Numbered from the stretch's first letter, positions 1 to 9,458 are shown. The stretch is 64,000 bases of DNA from Ignavibacteria bacterium (GCA_016873895.1 VGVV01000002.1:401968-465967); one strand, 5' to 3'. Notes: generated by a model not told the origin, from the letters alone. Numbers and translations: made by a program.

Positions 1-1050
1 CGCAACTGCGGTCTCTGCTTGGATAATTGCATCCTCGAGGTTCTCAAGCGTGTCCAACTCCGCCTTTACGGTGGATAGATTATCGAGAGCCTGGGCAATT
101 GATCCGTACTTACGGTTAAGGCGCTGCAACAGCGCAAGTCTTTGTCGAAGTTGCTCTATTCGTTCTGGACTTGTCGTATCGGTATCTGCTAGTGGCGCAA
201 TTGTTCCAGCAAGTTCCTTGCAGATAATCAATGCCGTATCAAGATCAGCTATCGTGTTCTCGAGCGAGGGGTCAAAGCTCGCGAGCTCGTGGAGTAGGTC
301 TTTCGACTCGCGAAGCAGATCATATGCAGAGGGTTCACCGGCATACAATGCATCACGCACGCGCATGGCGGCGGTCACGATTTGTTCTTGTGATTCGACC
401 CGTCGAAGTTCCTGCGAAACACTCTCATCTTCGTGCAGTTCCGGATTTACCGACTGAACTTCGTCACGCAAGAATATAAGCCGGGCTCTGTCGGCATCTG
501 CGTCGCGAGCGCGCATGCGCAGATGCTCAAGCTCGGTCTCTGCTGCGCGAAGTGCTTCCCATGCGCTGCGCATTGCCAGACGCAGGTCTTGCGACGAGGC
601 GGTTGAACGGTCTAGCATATCTCGGTGAGACTTTGGTGCGAGCAGTCCATGTGTATCGTGCTGCCCATGAAAATCAATCATGAACGCAGCCAATTCACGC
701 ACAATAGGCAGTTGGGTTGGTGTGTCGTTAACGAAACAACGCGAAGTGCCAGACGATGTAATCTCTCTACGTACAACAAGCTCATCGTACTCCCAATGGA
801 GGCCGTTTGCAGTGAGGATCTCATCAACTGAGGCCGAAACATTCACAAAACTGGCCTCGACAATTGCCTTCTTGCTGCCTTTGCGCACTATATCGGCCGA
901 GGCACGCTCGCCAAGTGCCATCGAAAGAGCATCAATAATAATCGACTTGCCTGCCCCGGTTTCACCAAGGAGCACAGTGAGCCCCTTATCGAACTCTAAC
1001 TCTACGTGCTCGACTAAAGCAAATGATTCGATGGTGAGTCTGCGCAGCAC
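1..1050 (-). CDS. recN: DNA repair protein RecN, N-terminal 350 residues (cut by window edge)
   Basis: This is an SMC-like ATPase that acts in double-strand-break repair. The minus strand reads MLRRLTIESFALVEHVELEF, followed closely by the Walker A stretch GETGAGKS, then SIIIDALSMALGERAS and later IDFHGQHDTHGLLAP, all typical of the RecN N-terminal head. A long charged region that looks like coiled coil follows (many Leu/Glu/Arg heptads). The start is GTG at 1050, because an in-frame TAA lies only two codons upstream. The gene runs off the left edge of the window, so the second half of the coiled coil and the Walker B part are not seen. It is the third gene of a minus-strand run, after hflX and a small membrane protein, and starts 9 bases after that protein's stop codon. 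Confidence 0.93.
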   Translation of the reverse strand, partial: MLRRLTIESFALVEHVELEFDKGLTVLLGETGAGKSIIIDALSMALGERASADIVRKGSKKAIVEASFVNVSASVDEILTANGLHWEYDELVVRREITSSGTSRCFVNDTPTQLPIVRELAAFMIDFHGQHDTHGLLAPKSHRDMLDRSTASSQDLRLAMRSAWEALRAAETELEHLRMRARDADADRARLIFLRDEVQSVNPELHEDESVSQELRRVESQEQIVTAAMRVRDALYAGEPSAYDLLRESKDLLHELASFDPSLENTIADLDTALIICKELAGTIAPLADTDTTSPERIEQLRQRLALLQRLNRKYGSIAQALDNLSTVKAELDTLENLEDAIIQAETAVA

Positions 1051-1059
1051 GCCAGTTTA

Positions 1060-1224
1060 CTACAGTCGTGTAAGATGCGATTGAAACAACCGGTAGGCAC
1101 CATACATAGCTGCAGCAAACATGATAATGCCAGCGATGAGATGAATTTCCTGTCCAATGACAACGATGGAAATTGTCAGCAAATACGTTGCAACAATTAG
1201 TATGAGTATCCAAAGTGCAGCCAT
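1060..1224 (-). CDS. 54-residue membrane protein between hflX and recN
   Basis: This short gene has an ATG at 1224 and a TAG at 1060-1062. The product begins MAALWILILIVATYLLTISI, continues VVIGQEIHLIAGIIMFAAAM and ends YGAYRLFQSHLTRL. It has two hydrophobic segments (about residues 3-23 and 28-43) and a basic C-terminus, so it is probably a two-pass inner-membrane protein. An AGGA sequence overlapping the hflX stop codon sits seven bases before the ATG and is a good ribosome-binding site; the gap to hflX is only 8 bases, so the two are co-transcribed. I do not recognise the family and assign no function. The composition and the placed RBS make it more convincing than a chance ORF. Confidence 0.6.
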   Translation of the reverse strand: MAALWILILIVATYLLTISIVVIGQEIHLIAGIIMFAAAMYGAYRLFQSHLTRL

Positions 1225-1232
1225 GATAGTTC

Positions 1233-2531
1233 CTATGAATGATCTGAGTAACTGCTTGGGCCGGCAATATACTGCGAGTATCTGGCAGTAAATGCCTCGA
1301 GTTTATGGCCCGCAATGCGCACCGAGAGCTCAACCCCTGTTTCGAGATCTTCACGGTTCAGAATCTCAACTTCTGCGTAAAGCTTGGCGAGTTTCTGCAT
1401 GCTCTCGTACGGAACGTGAAGCATACGAACTATTGACGCTTCTTCATATGCTGCCTGCATGGTCTCGAGAAGCTTTAGCAGGTTTAAGCCACGATGCGCG
1501 CTAACAAACACACAGCCTGGATTTTCTGCCTCTGCGTCGTGCAGGAGATGCTGATCTTTGATAGCGTCGATTTTGTTGAAGACCAAAATTGTTGGAGTGG
1601 AGGATGCGCCGAGTTTTTCAAGTGTCTCTTCTACAACGGCAATATGGTCGCGGTAATGAGGATTGGCGATATCAACAACATGCAGAATAACATCGGCCTC
1701 GAGAGTTTCGGACAATGTTGATCGAAACGAGGCTACGAGCTGCGTTGGCAGCTTACGAATAAAACCTACCGTATCAGAGATAAGTGCGCGCTGTCCGCTA
1801 GGTAATGCAAACCCGCGCACAGTGGTGTCGAGTGTTGCAAACAGCTGGTCCTGGATGTACACATCAGCACGCGTAAGCACCTTAAGCAATGAGGACTTCC
1901 CGGCATTGGTATACCCAACCAAGGCAAATCGTGGCAGGCCCGATCTGCCCTTGCGTTGAACGATACGTTGCTTGTCAATTTCTAACAACTTCTCGCGTAG
2001 TCGCTGCATGCGACCACGGTACATGCGTCTGTCTGTTTCTATCTGAGTTTCGCCTGGACCCTTCGTTCCTACACCACCGAATTGTTTCGATAGGTGCGTC
2101 CACATGCGCGTAAGCCGCGGAAGGAGGTATTCAAGTTGGGCTAGCTCTACCTGCGTGCGTGCCTCAAGCGTACGAGCATGGGCTGCAAAAATGTCGAGAA
2201 TAACACCGCTGCGATCGAGGACTTTTACTTTGAGCTCTTCCTCGAGGTTTCGAACCTGTGCAGGTGAAAGTTCATCGTCGAACACCACCATCTCGGGGCA
2301 TTGAACTTCGATAAGTTCTTTTAGTTCTTCGACCTTACCCTTGCCAAAGGCGGTAGACAGATCGGGCCGCTCGCGTTCCTGTGTAATGCGTCCACATACA
2401 TCTGCACCAGCCGTATCGAGCAGAAGCGAAAGCTCTTCGAGATGCTCTTCTACCACGTCTGGGTCTGCCCCCTTTTTCAAAACGGCTGCTATGATTGCCT
2501 TTTCTCTTGGCTTAAGTCCTACGTCGTGCAC
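1233..2531 (-). CDS. hflX: ribosome-associated GTPase HflX
   Basis: HflX binds the 50S subunit and splits or rescues stalled ribosomes using GTP. The 432-residue product has the HflX N-terminal domain (residues 1-150), the family signature GGVGTKGPGETQIETDRR (152-169), and a GTPase domain with G1 GYTNAGKSS (206-214), G3 DTVG (253-256) and G4 NKID (319-322). Length is normal for the family. The start appears to be GTG at 2531; a second GTG four bases upstream is out of frame and no ATG is suitable. A TAACTTTG box lies about 27 bases upstream. The gene is divergent from the OstA-like gene and heads an operon with a small membrane protein and recN. Confidence 0.95.
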   Translation of the reverse strand: MHDVGLKPREKAIIAAVLKKGADPDVVEEHLEELSLLLDTAGADVCGRITQERERPDLSTAFGKGKVEELKELIEVQCPEMVVFDDELSPAQVRNLEEELKVKVLDRSGVILDIFAAHARTLEARTQVELAQLEYLLPRLTRMWTHLSKQFGGVGTKGPGETQIETDRRMYRGRMQRLREKLLEIDKQRIVQRKGRSGLPRFALVGYTNAGKSSLLKVLTRADVYIQDQLFATLDTTVRGFALPSGQRALISDTVGFIRKLPTQLVASFRSTLSETLEADVILHVVDIANPHYRDHIAVVEETLEKLGASSTPTILVFNKIDAIKDQHLLHDAEAENPGCVFVSAHRGLNLLKLLETMQAAYEEASIVRMLHVPYESMQKLAKLYAEVEILNREDLETGVELSVRIAGHKLEAFTARYSQYIAGPSSYSDHS

Positions 2532-2558
2532 GCACGGTACTTTCGAAAAATGTGATTA

Positions 2559-2566
2559 CAAAGTTA
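2559..2566 (-). promoter_or_regulatory. predicted -10 box TAACTTTG of hflX operon
   Basis: The minus strand reads TAACTTTG, an exact match to the Bacteroidota -10 consensus TAnnTTTG. It lies 27 bases before the hflX GTG, leaving room for a 5' leader of about 20 bases containing GAAAG. No clear -35 TTG was found at the expected distance. Confidence 0.5.
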
Positions 2567-2596
2567 CATCCAACAGGTAGCATAGCCCGAGAGAGT

Positions 2597-2604
2597 TAGA
2601 TTTG
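2597..2604 (+). promoter_or_regulatory. predicted -10 box TAGATTTG just before the OstA-like gene
   Basis: TAGATTTG matches TAnnTTTG exactly and ends five bases before the ATG at 2610. Transcription would start at or next to the start codon, so the mRNA is predicted to be leaderless. No ribosome-binding site is visible in the gap. Confidence 0.5.
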
Positions 2605-2609
2605 AGTCT

Positions 2610-3872
2610 ATGCGTTGTATCCTGGTATTCGTTTTGATGCTTGTTCCGTACTTGGTCTTTGCCCAGCAAGGGGCGGGTCCGGATATGCCAATTATCCTGG
2701 AACATGCAGATTCTATTGTTGGTGCTGGACAGTTTGAATCCTCATCTCGTACGTTTTATGGTAATGTGCGTTTTCAGCAGGGAAACGTGACAGGACGTTG
2801 CGATAGAGCTATCCACAATGCTGCTGCGAACTCGGTTGAATTGTTCGGTAATGTGGTCGTACGGCAGGGACGCCTTACGATGTATGCACCTGAGGTGCGC
2901 TACAGTGGTGCTAATTACGTTGCCACGGCTACCAAGGGAATTCGTGTTGAACAGAATGGTCAGACGATTGAAGCTAGGCGTGGCGTGTACTCAACAAATA
3001 CGCATATCGCACAGTTCTTCGAAGACGTCTTCATGTATGATGATTCCATGCGGATGTGGTCCGACACGATGATTGTAGACCGAGATGATGACACCATGCG
3101 GGCCACGGGCCGAGTTGTGGGCTATGATTCGTCCGATCGTGTGTGGTTCGAATCTGATCTCGCGCAGCGCGATGCCCGGACTGGCTCGTACGCACTCACG
3201 AATAACGCCCGGCTTTGGCAGTGGGGCAATAGCGGTGATACGATGTTTGTTAGCGCAGACACATTAGACTCTCGTCGGGAGCCCAATGGCAGTGCCCGCA
3301 TACTTGATGCAAGGGGCTCGGCAGTTCTGATCAAGGGCCCTACATGTGCGAGGTCTGGCAGGATTACGTATCAAGAGCGTCAAGCATTGCTTCAGCTAGA
3401 CAATGAGCCATATGTGTGGACTGATTCGATGGCATTTGTTGCCAAGGCGATTACGGCCAGCATTCTAGAAAAACGAATAGAATCAATGACTGGTGCAGGC
3501 CAAGCGCTGTTGATGTCGCGGGTTCATAATGCTATTCCTGCTCGATACGATCAGATTGCTGGTTCCGTGATCAACCTTTCATTTGCGCAAGACACGCTTC
3601 GGACTATTCTCGCAGCAGGAGATGCTCAGAGCATTACGTACCGTAGCGATAGCACGAAACAGGAGGGGCTTGCCAAGGTTGCTTCAGACTCCCTACGCGC
3701 TGTCTTTGAAAACGGGCAGCTATCAGATGTGTATTGGCTAGGGGGCATTGCAGGAGAGCACCATCCTGAGAGACTTGTCCTGGGCAAGGAAACCGAATTC
3801 CTCCTTCCACGGTTCTCATGGAGGACAGACCGGCCCCAGATGGCACAACCGAACACGAAAAAACTACGCTGA
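2610..3872 (+). CDS. OstA/LptA-like periplasmic protein
   Basis: The 420-residue product starts with a signal peptide, MRCILVFVLMLVPYLVFAQQ, cleaved near residue 18. The mature part has repeated beta-strand patterns of the OstA/LptA type, for example FYGNVRFQQGNVTGRCDRA and VELFGNVVVRQGRLTMYAPE (residues about 50-95), followed by TATKGIRVEQNGQTIEARRG. Proteins of this fold bind lipid A and bridge LPS across the periplasm. In Bacteroidota such OstA-like proteins are usually longer than E. coli LptA, as here. The role in LPS export is inferred from the fold only. It fits the presence of waaA in the same window, which implies a Kdo-containing LPS. The promoter box is almost on top of the ATG. 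Confidence 0.72.
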   Translation: MRCILVFVLMLVPYLVFAQQGAGPDMPIILEHADSIVGAGQFESSSRTFYGNVRFQQGNVTGRCDRAIHNAAANSVELFGNVVVRQGRLTMYAPEVRYSGANYVATATKGIRVEQNGQTIEARRGVYSTNTHIAQFFEDVFMYDDSMRMWSDTMIVDRDDDTMRATGRVVGYDSSDRVWFESDLAQRDARTGSYALTNNARLWQWGNSGDTMFVSADTLDSRREPNGSARILDARGSAVLIKGPTCARSGRITYQERQALLQLDNEPYVWTDSMAFVAKAITASILEKRIESMTGAGQALLMSRVHNAIPARYDQIAGSVINLSFAQDTLRTILAAGDAQSITYRSDSTKQEGLAKVASDSLRAVFENGQLSDVYWLGGIAGEHHPERLVLGKETEFLLPRFSWRTDRPQMAQPNTKKLR

Positions 3873-3950
3873 CGTACTGATAAAAAACTGCGCTGACTTA
3901 CCTATAATGCACGCTGGTGGAAATATCTACCGATGCGAAAGGCTACGTTG

Positions 3951-6900
3951 ATGAAGCTAGGCCGGCATATTGCGGTGATCATGACACTGCTGTTTACCCC
4001 GACACTTTGGAGTCAGGTAGAACGCGTGCTGCCAATTCGTGGGTCTTCGTCGCTAGAGGGAACAAGTTTCGTTGTCGGTTTTATGCAGAACGAAGTTGTC
4101 GAAATTGACGAGCCCCCTCGCTTGCAGATCTTCATCTCTGCACAGTTTGACGCAACAGTCACGATTACCTCGCCCATCGCAGGCACCTACACCAGAACTG
4201 TTCGGGCTAACACTGTTCATGTTGAGACACTGCGCAGCGACCATGTGATATCTACCTCCGAGCAGATACAACGAAAGGCTGTGTTTGTTACGTCGGATGT
4301 GCCAATCGTCGTATATGCGCTCAACACGCTAGCACAGTCTACCGACAGCTATACAGCCATTCCTATACAGCATCTGGGCACAGCATATCGCACCGTAAAC
4401 AGACCAACCGATAGATATAACGGCCCGCAGTTTTTCAATCAGCTGCCGCGTGTTGGTGAGTTTTTGGTAATAGCCGTTGACGACAACACCGTGGTGAACA
4501 TTGACACTCCAGTGCCTACTGCGCGAAGGCAGCGTGCAATTTCAACAACCCTGCGAAAGGGTGATTGCTATTTGGTGCAGGCGCAAGCCACGGCCAATGG
4601 TGCCGATGATTTAACGGGATCGTACGTTCGCAGCTCGAAGCCTGTTGCGCTCTTGTCGGGTCACGTTCGATCGAGTATCCCGAGCCTTACCACAAATTCG
4701 AAAGATCACCTCGTAGAGCAGCTCCCGCCGGTAGACAAATGGGGGAAATCCTATGCAACTGCTCCAATGCTCTTGAAGTCTGCGGTACAGCGGCCGGACG
4801 TCTACCGCGTTGTCGCTTCTAAACCTGATCAGACCATCCAAATAGAGTTTCTCAACCGGACGGTTTCGTGGACGTCAGTACCCGGACGTGAGTGGCTTGA
4901 TACAGCGTTCCGTGAACCTGCATATTGGACAAGTCAAGACCCGTTTATGCTTGTCCAATGCATGCCTAGCGGGGGGTCGTCGCCGGTTAACTACGATCCG
5001 GCAATGGTGGTTGTTCCGCCTGTGGAGCAGTTCGTGACGTCGGCGTTATTTCAGTTCCCAAAACTTGAAATCAATGACAACGTTGTTGATCAAAAGTTTT
5101 ATTACTTCCTGAATGTCGTAGCAACGCCAGAGGCGCTGCAATCACTGCGCGTTGACGCAACGCCGGTACGCGCAATAGACGCTGCAATCCTTACTCAGAA
5201 GGTTGCGGGAACAAATCTGCATTGGGTGCAGCTTGAACTAGCAGAGGGTTCTCATGTGATGGCCTGCGACAGCGGCCTGTTTACTGCAATTATGTACGGG
5301 ACGTCGTTTGCTGATTCCTATGCCAACATGGTCGGTGTTGCCTATGAACCACAGCGAAAAAGAGACATCTCGCCACCAGCGTATGCGCTTTCAATTGATT
5401 GCGGCGCAATCAACGGAGAGATTCGGGATATCTCGTCAGACACAGCAAAGCTTCGAGATGTCTACGTAGTTGCTGCGCAAACCCGTAACTACCGATGGGC
5501 ACTTACACCAGTGGCGGACTCCGAGCACGTGATGCTCTTTGAGGCTGTTGTGCAGGATCCTTATCGAGATGGTCAGATTGTTCTTCACGCATATGACGAC
5601 AGGGGTAATGGGCGAGAATGGAAGTATGTCTACGACGCGCCCAATCTTGCCTATGCTAAATCGATAACAATCGATAGGATCGGCACAGCGGCGGCCTGTA
5701 CAACCGTTGTGGTAAGAAATGTCGACACCTCGGCTACGCGTGTTTCGTCGGTCTATATCGTTGGTGATTCGCGCGTAAGCATTGAACCTGCGGTGGTAGA
5801 TACGTTGCTGGCGGCCGGAGACTCGCTGGTGTTCCGTGTTTGCGCAGCCCCTTCTCAGGATTCTAGCACCATCAACGCTGTTATCCGGGTTCAGTTGCCT
5901 TGCTCATATCGCACAATTGCGGTCTCCGCCAGGGCAGGCGGTATGATTACGGGGGGCGATGTAGACTTTGGGGACGTGCGCATCGGCGACTCTGTCTGTG
6001 CCCCAGTGGCGATCGTAAATTCGGGTGCAAAGGCAGTGGTCTTGACGATTGCAAAACTCCAGCAACTAGCTGGTGGGCTGCGAATTGATACAACTGGACT
6101 TTACCTGCCCCGAACCATGGCCCAGGGAGATCAAGTCTGGGTAAAAATGTGTTTTGTACCGGGCGACACCGGTGTTGTAACCCGTACCGATACAGTTGTT
6201 TCCCGCGATGCTGGATTTGCGCTGCTGACGGGACGTGGCAGGGGAGTGCGGCCCATCATTTCGTCTATTGTTGTTGACTGGGGGCGGCGGCGTTTGGGCA
6301 GCCTCAACGACACAACAGTATATCTCATCAACCGCGGCTCGTGTGGAGCGCGTACAAGTGCCCGTGTTACGATGTTCCGTGGGCCATTTGCATCGTTACA
6401 ACAGGATATTCAGAATGTCTCGATAGCCGCACCAGACTCGATTCCCATAGCGCTGCGGTTTGCGCCAGTTTCTCGCGGGGGCTCTGCTGATACGCAAGCT
6501 GTGAGTGTAGACTGGAGATACCACGAGCCGGTAGACATCATTCTCAAGGGCATTGGGGTTCTGCCAGACGTAGTGTTCCGCGACATCGACATGGGTACGG
6601 TCAAACTCGGCAATCAGCGAGACACACTGGCAACGCTGATTTCGCCAGGGGGCGCGAGCAATGCCCCGCTTATCATAGATAGCGTCCGTGTTCTTGGTCC
6701 CGATCAGAGTGCCTTTCGTCTACCGGCAGGATTTTTGGGGCTAGCATCAGAAAATGTGGTTTCGGAGATAATCGATAGCATACGGTTTACGCCACAGAGA
6801 CCAGGCATGCACACGTGTGCATTGGAAGTCATGCACAACGCAGCCATCGATATCCCTGCGCGCGACACCTTCTACATCATTGGCGAAGGCATCCCAAAAG

Positions 6901-7946
6901 ATAGCGCGGAGCTTCAGTTCGATATCGCGATCGACGGTCCAATAACGCGATGCGTGCCCAGTGCTGCGCGCATTGTCCTTGCTAATTCGGGAACTGCCGA
7001 TGCACCAATACGCATCGTTTATGCGGTTGTAGATGGCAAGGACACCAGCATTCTCGTGACCGAGAAAGATTCTCTCAGGCTGTTACCAGCGCAACAGCAG
7101 AGCTATACGGTGCGGGTGAGCACATCACCTGATCGTGCATGCAGGCTAGAGCTACATGTAGTGGATTCTGCTGGCAATGTCTATACCATTGAAAAAATTG
7201 TAGCAGTTGTTAAGCCAGAAGCGGAGCTCTCGCACGGGTGGGACACGATACCGAATTCGCGCATGGTGCAGCTCGAAACTGGACAACACGAGCTGCTGAT
7301 TTCCTGCGCAGTGCCGGATCGGGTTGAATTGCTCAACCCAATAGAGCTTGCTGTGGTGATTCCCAAAACACGGTTTTCTGTAGATCAGGGCTTGTCGTCT
7401 GCTTTCGTGGTCAGGGAAGCCGGACAAGAAACCCGCCGGCCTATTCGTTTTGCTCTCAAACAGTCCGATAGCGACGTTTCAGTTGAGATTACAGACTCTC
7501 TGACTGCTCCATGGGAGCTTTTGCTGCGATTGCCTGGCACGGTGCTGTGGAAAAATGATAGTTCCTTCACGAGCTCAGCAGTTATGCGCACGACACCGTG
7601 TATCGATGATGTTGTATCGCAACCTGTTGATATTACTACGGTTCCATGCGGATCACGCATTCGTGAAATCGCACTCGGTGTGCTTCCAAGAGTTGCGGTG
7701 CGCCCCTTGAAACATCCCTTTCAGGACGAAGCTGTAATCGAGGTTACTTCTAACGATGAGCTGGCTGTTTCGGTAACAATCGAAACGCTATCTGGAGAAC
7801 AATTTTGCGTCTTTGAAAGATTGACGTTGCAAAAGGGCATCCAGCATTGTAATTTTTCATGTTCACGATGGTCAAGGGGAGTGTACGCGCTCGTAATTCA
7901 TCGTGGCGAGCAAGTTTTGGATAGGAAGATCATCATCGTCAACTAG
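3951..7946 (+). CDS. giant T9SS-exported surface protein with IgGFc-binding-like N-terminus and choice-of-anchor D repeats
   Basis: The product of about 1331 residues has a signal peptide (MKLGRHIAVIMTLLFTPTLWSQ). Next comes a domain resembling the IgGFc-binding protein N-terminal region (about residues 25-480: SFVVGFMQN, LQIFISAQFDATVTI, YVRSSKPVALLSGHV). Several Ig-like choice-of-anchor-D/ASPM-type modules follow (VDFGDVRIGDSVCAPVAIVN, VDWGRRRLGSLNDTTVYLIN, DIDMGTVKLGNQRDTLATLI). The C-terminal 80 residues look like a T9SS type A sorting domain ending RGEQVLDRKIIIVN. The ATG at 3951 is preferred because AAAGG lies eight bases before it; an in-frame ATG at 3933 is the alternative. It is a paralogue by architecture of the protein at 11438. 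Ligand is unknown. An outer-membrane protein gene follows after 10 bases. Confidence 0.8.
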   Translation: MKLGRHIAVIMTLLFTPTLWSQVERVLPIRGSSSLEGTSFVVGFMQNEVVEIDEPPRLQIFISAQFDATVTITSPIAGTYTRTVRANTVHVETLRSDHVISTSEQIQRKAVFVTSDVPIVVYALNTLAQSTDSYTAIPIQHLGTAYRTVNRPTDRYNGPQFFNQLPRVGEFLVIAVDDNTVVNIDTPVPTARRQRAISTTLRKGDCYLVQAQATANGADDLTGSYVRSSKPVALLSGHVRSSIPSLTTNSKDHLVEQLPPVDKWGKSYATAPMLLKSAVQRPDVYRVVASKPDQTIQIEFLNRTVSWTSVPGREWLDTAFREPAYWTSQDPFMLVQCMPSGGSSPVNYDPAMVVVPPVEQFVTSALFQFPKLEINDNVVDQKFYYFLNVVATPEALQSLRVDATPVRAIDAAILTQKVAGTNLHWVQLELAEGSHVMACDSGLFTAIMYGTSFADSYANMVGVAYEPQRKRDISPPAYALSIDCGAINGEIRDISSDTAKLRDVYVVAAQTRNYRWALTPVADSEHVMLFEAVVQDPYRDGQIVLHAYDDRGNGREWKYVYDAPNLAYAKSITIDRIGTAAACTTVVVRNVDTSATRVSSVYIVGDSRVSIEPAVVDTLLAAGDSLVFRVCAAPSQDSSTINAVIRVQLPCSYRTIAVSARAGGMITGGDVDFGDVRIGDSVCAPVAIVNSGAKAVVLTIAKLQQLAGGLRIDTTGLYLPRTMAQGDQVWVKMCFVPGDTGVVTRTDTVVSRDAGFALLTGRGRGVRPIISSIVVDWGRRRLGSLNDTTVYLINRGSCGARTSARVTMFRGPFASLQQDIQNVSIAAPDSIPIALRFAPVSRGGSADTQAVSVDWRYHEPVDIILKGIGVLPDVVFRDIDMGTVKLGNQRDTLATLISPGGASNAPLIIDSVRVLGPDQSAFRLPAGFLGLASENVVSEIIDSIRFTPQRPGMHTCALEVMHNAAIDIPARDTFYIIGEGIPKDSAELQFDIAIDGPITRCVPSAARIVLANSGTADAPIRIVYAVVDGKDTSILVTEKDSLRLLPAQQQSYTVRVSTSPDRACRLELHVVDSAGNVYTIEKIVAVVKPEAELSHGWDTIPNSRMVQLETGQHELLISCAVPDRVELLNPIELAVVIPKTRFSVDQGLSSAFVVREAGQETRRPIRFALKQSDSDVSVEITDSLTAPWELLLRLPGTVLWKNDSSFTSSAVMRTTPCIDDVVSQPVDITTVPCGSRIREIALGVLPRVAVRPLKHPFQDEAVIEVTSNDELAVSVTIETLSGEQFCVFERLTLQKGIQHCNFSCSRWSRGVYALVIHRGEQVLDRKIIIVN

Positions 7947-7956
7947 GGCACAGACT

Positions 7957-8853
7957 ATGAGGAGAATTGGTTACGCTTTTTGTGCGGCATTCTTGCTTGC
8001 AACATCGACTGTGTATGCACAGCAAGAAATTGGTGCACGTGCTACGCCACTGCAACCTGCGAGAAGAGCACCGCGTGTGTATGTTGGTCCAGTGTTTGGG
8101 TACAACCGTTCGCTACACTCCTCGAGCTTCCGCTCGATTGCCGACGACGCGCTGTGTCCGACGTTTGAGCAAGGAACAGACAACGGTTTCTTCGTAGGAA
8201 TGTCGTTCGAGTATCTCCTTGGTAATCCTCGTGACTCCAAGTCGTCGATCATTGCCCGCGTTTTGTACAATTCCATACCGGGCTCATACACCCAGCCTGG
8301 AGACAAGCTTCCATCACTGGACAACAACGGTGATGTGATCTTCTCGGAGGTGCAGCATACAGCACAAATCACGTACAACACGTTGGATTTTGAGGTTGTC
8401 TACAAACTCAACCTGTTCAATTCCAATTTGGGAGTCGTCGTTGGACCAACCTTTGGCATGGTGCTTGGCGCCAGCCGTACGCAGCGTCTACAAATCATCC
8501 AGCCAAACAATGCGCAGTTTTCTGATTTTAAGAACAACGAAGGCGCAATGTTCGATGACCAAGTCAAGCTCTTCAATGAATTCGGTACCGAGCGGGTTGT
8601 TGCTCACCAGGAGTGGAATCCACCCGCAGCAAGTGGCAATAACAAGGCTGTAGAGTCTTTGAGCACGGGCGATAATGCATGGTCGGGCACACGCTTGGGC
8701 GTCAAGGCTGGCTTACAGTATGAAATCCCGGTTGGTAAAGTGCTTGTCGTGCCTTGTATGTATTACAACTTTGCCATCACAGAGCTGAGCAAAAACGACA
8801 ACTTGCGTATCAACGCACTGCAGCTTGGAGTCGATATCCGTTTCGCGCTGTAA
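7957..8853 (+). CDS. outer-membrane beta-barrel protein
   Basis: This 298-residue protein begins MRRIGYAFCAAFLLATSTVYAQQ, a clear signal peptide. The rest alternates polar and aromatic residues, as in small outer-membrane barrels of the PorT/OmpW type: VYVGPVFGYNRSLH, FFVGMSFEYLLG, LDFEVVYKLNLF, LGVVVGPTFGMVLG, TRLGVKAGLQYEIPVG, and a last strand LQLGVDIRFAL ending in Leu. No periplasmic peptidoglycan-binding domain is present. The ATG at 7957 is chosen because it gives the signal peptide at the N-terminus; a longer reading from 7903 would overlap the preceding gene. It lies 10 bases after the giant surface protein and shares its transcript, ending at the terminator at 8889. Specific function unknown. 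Confidence 0.72.
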   Translation: MRRIGYAFCAAFLLATSTVYAQQEIGARATPLQPARRAPRVYVGPVFGYNRSLHSSSFRSIADDALCPTFEQGTDNGFFVGMSFEYLLGNPRDSKSSIIARVLYNSIPGSYTQPGDKLPSLDNNGDVIFSEVQHTAQITYNTLDFEVVYKLNLFNSNLGVVVGPTFGMVLGASRTQRLQIIQPNNAQFSDFKNNEGAMFDDQVKLFNEFGTERVVAHQEWNPPAASGNNKAVESLSTGDNAWSGTRLGVKAGLQYEIPVGKVLVVPCMYYNFAITELSKNDNLRINALQLGVDIRFAL

Positions 8854-8888
8854 TTCGCTTGGTGTTCCCGGAATAGAACGTTACTAAC

Positions 8889-8915
8889 AATGCCCGCCTC
8901 GTGCGGGCATTTTTT
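8889..8915 (+). terminator. rho-independent terminator
   Basis: A perfect 9-bp stem, AATGCCCGC / GCGGGCATT, with a five-base loop is followed by TTTTT. It ends the plus-strand run 2610-8853. Confidence 0.9.
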
Positions 8916-8951
8916 ATGTAGAGATTTTGAGAAGCATGTATAGGGATTGCT

Positions 8952-9458
8952 ATGAAGCAGTTATGGGCCCCATGGAGAAAGAGCTACGTGCAGAGAACTG
9001 ATGATGCCAGGAGCGCTGATTCGTGTTTCCTGTGCACTGCTGCCACACACGTGGGTCCTGATCAAACGTGCCTTGTACTGGCTACAACCGAGCATAGTTT
9101 TGTCATGCTCAACCGTTATCCCTATGCCTCGGGACACATCATGGTCTGCCCCCGGAGACACGTTGCATCGCTTGCAGACTTGCGTTCCGAGGAGTATGCA
9201 GACATGATGGAATTGCTCAGACGTTCCGTTACTGCGATTGATGATGTGTTTACACCGCAAGGTTGTAATGTTGGTATGAACCTCGGCACGGCAGCTGGTG
9301 CTGGCGTTCCTGGGCATGTTCATGCACACATTGTGCCACGTTGGGAAGGCGACACAAATTTCATGTCGGTTGTCTCTGATACACGGGTAATATCAGACGA
9401 TTTGACAACAACGTGGACTACGCTTGTAGATTGGTTTACAACGCACAAGAAACGATGA
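8952..9458 (+). CDS. HIT-family nucleotide hydrolase/phosphorylase
   Basis: This 168-residue histidine-triad protein carries GHVHAHIVPRW (triad histidines 122, 124 and 126). An N-terminal CFLC pair (Cys25, Cys28) resembles the zinc-binding CxxC of the Fhit/Ap4A-phosphorylase-like branch. The N-terminal MKQLWAPWRKSYV is characteristic of bacterial members of that branch. These enzymes cleave dinucleoside polyphosphates or AMP-linked compounds through a nucleotidyl-histidine intermediate; the exact substrate cannot be read from sequence. The stop codon overlaps the rsmA start (ATGA), so the two are translationally coupled. Confidence 0.88.
   Translation: MKQLWAPWRKSYVQRTDDARSADSCFLCTAATHVGPDQTCLVLATTEHSFVMLNRYPYASGHIMVCPRRHVASLADLRSEEYADMMELLRRSVTAIDDVFTPQGCNVGMNLGTAAGAGVPGHVHAHIVPRWEGDTNFMSVVSDTRVISDDLTTTWTTLVDWFTTHKKR

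Noticed and set aside
3858..3895. Short imperfect direct repeat AAAAAACTRCGCTGAC after the OstA-like gene
   Set aside because: Only two copies of 16 bases with one mismatch, one of them inside coding sequence; too little to call a site.
3903..3908. TATAAT upstream of the giant surface protein as a sigma-70 promoter
   Set aside because: No TTGACA-like -35 at 16-18 bases, and this group uses TAnnTTTG. The gene is also probably co-transcribed with the OstA-like gene.
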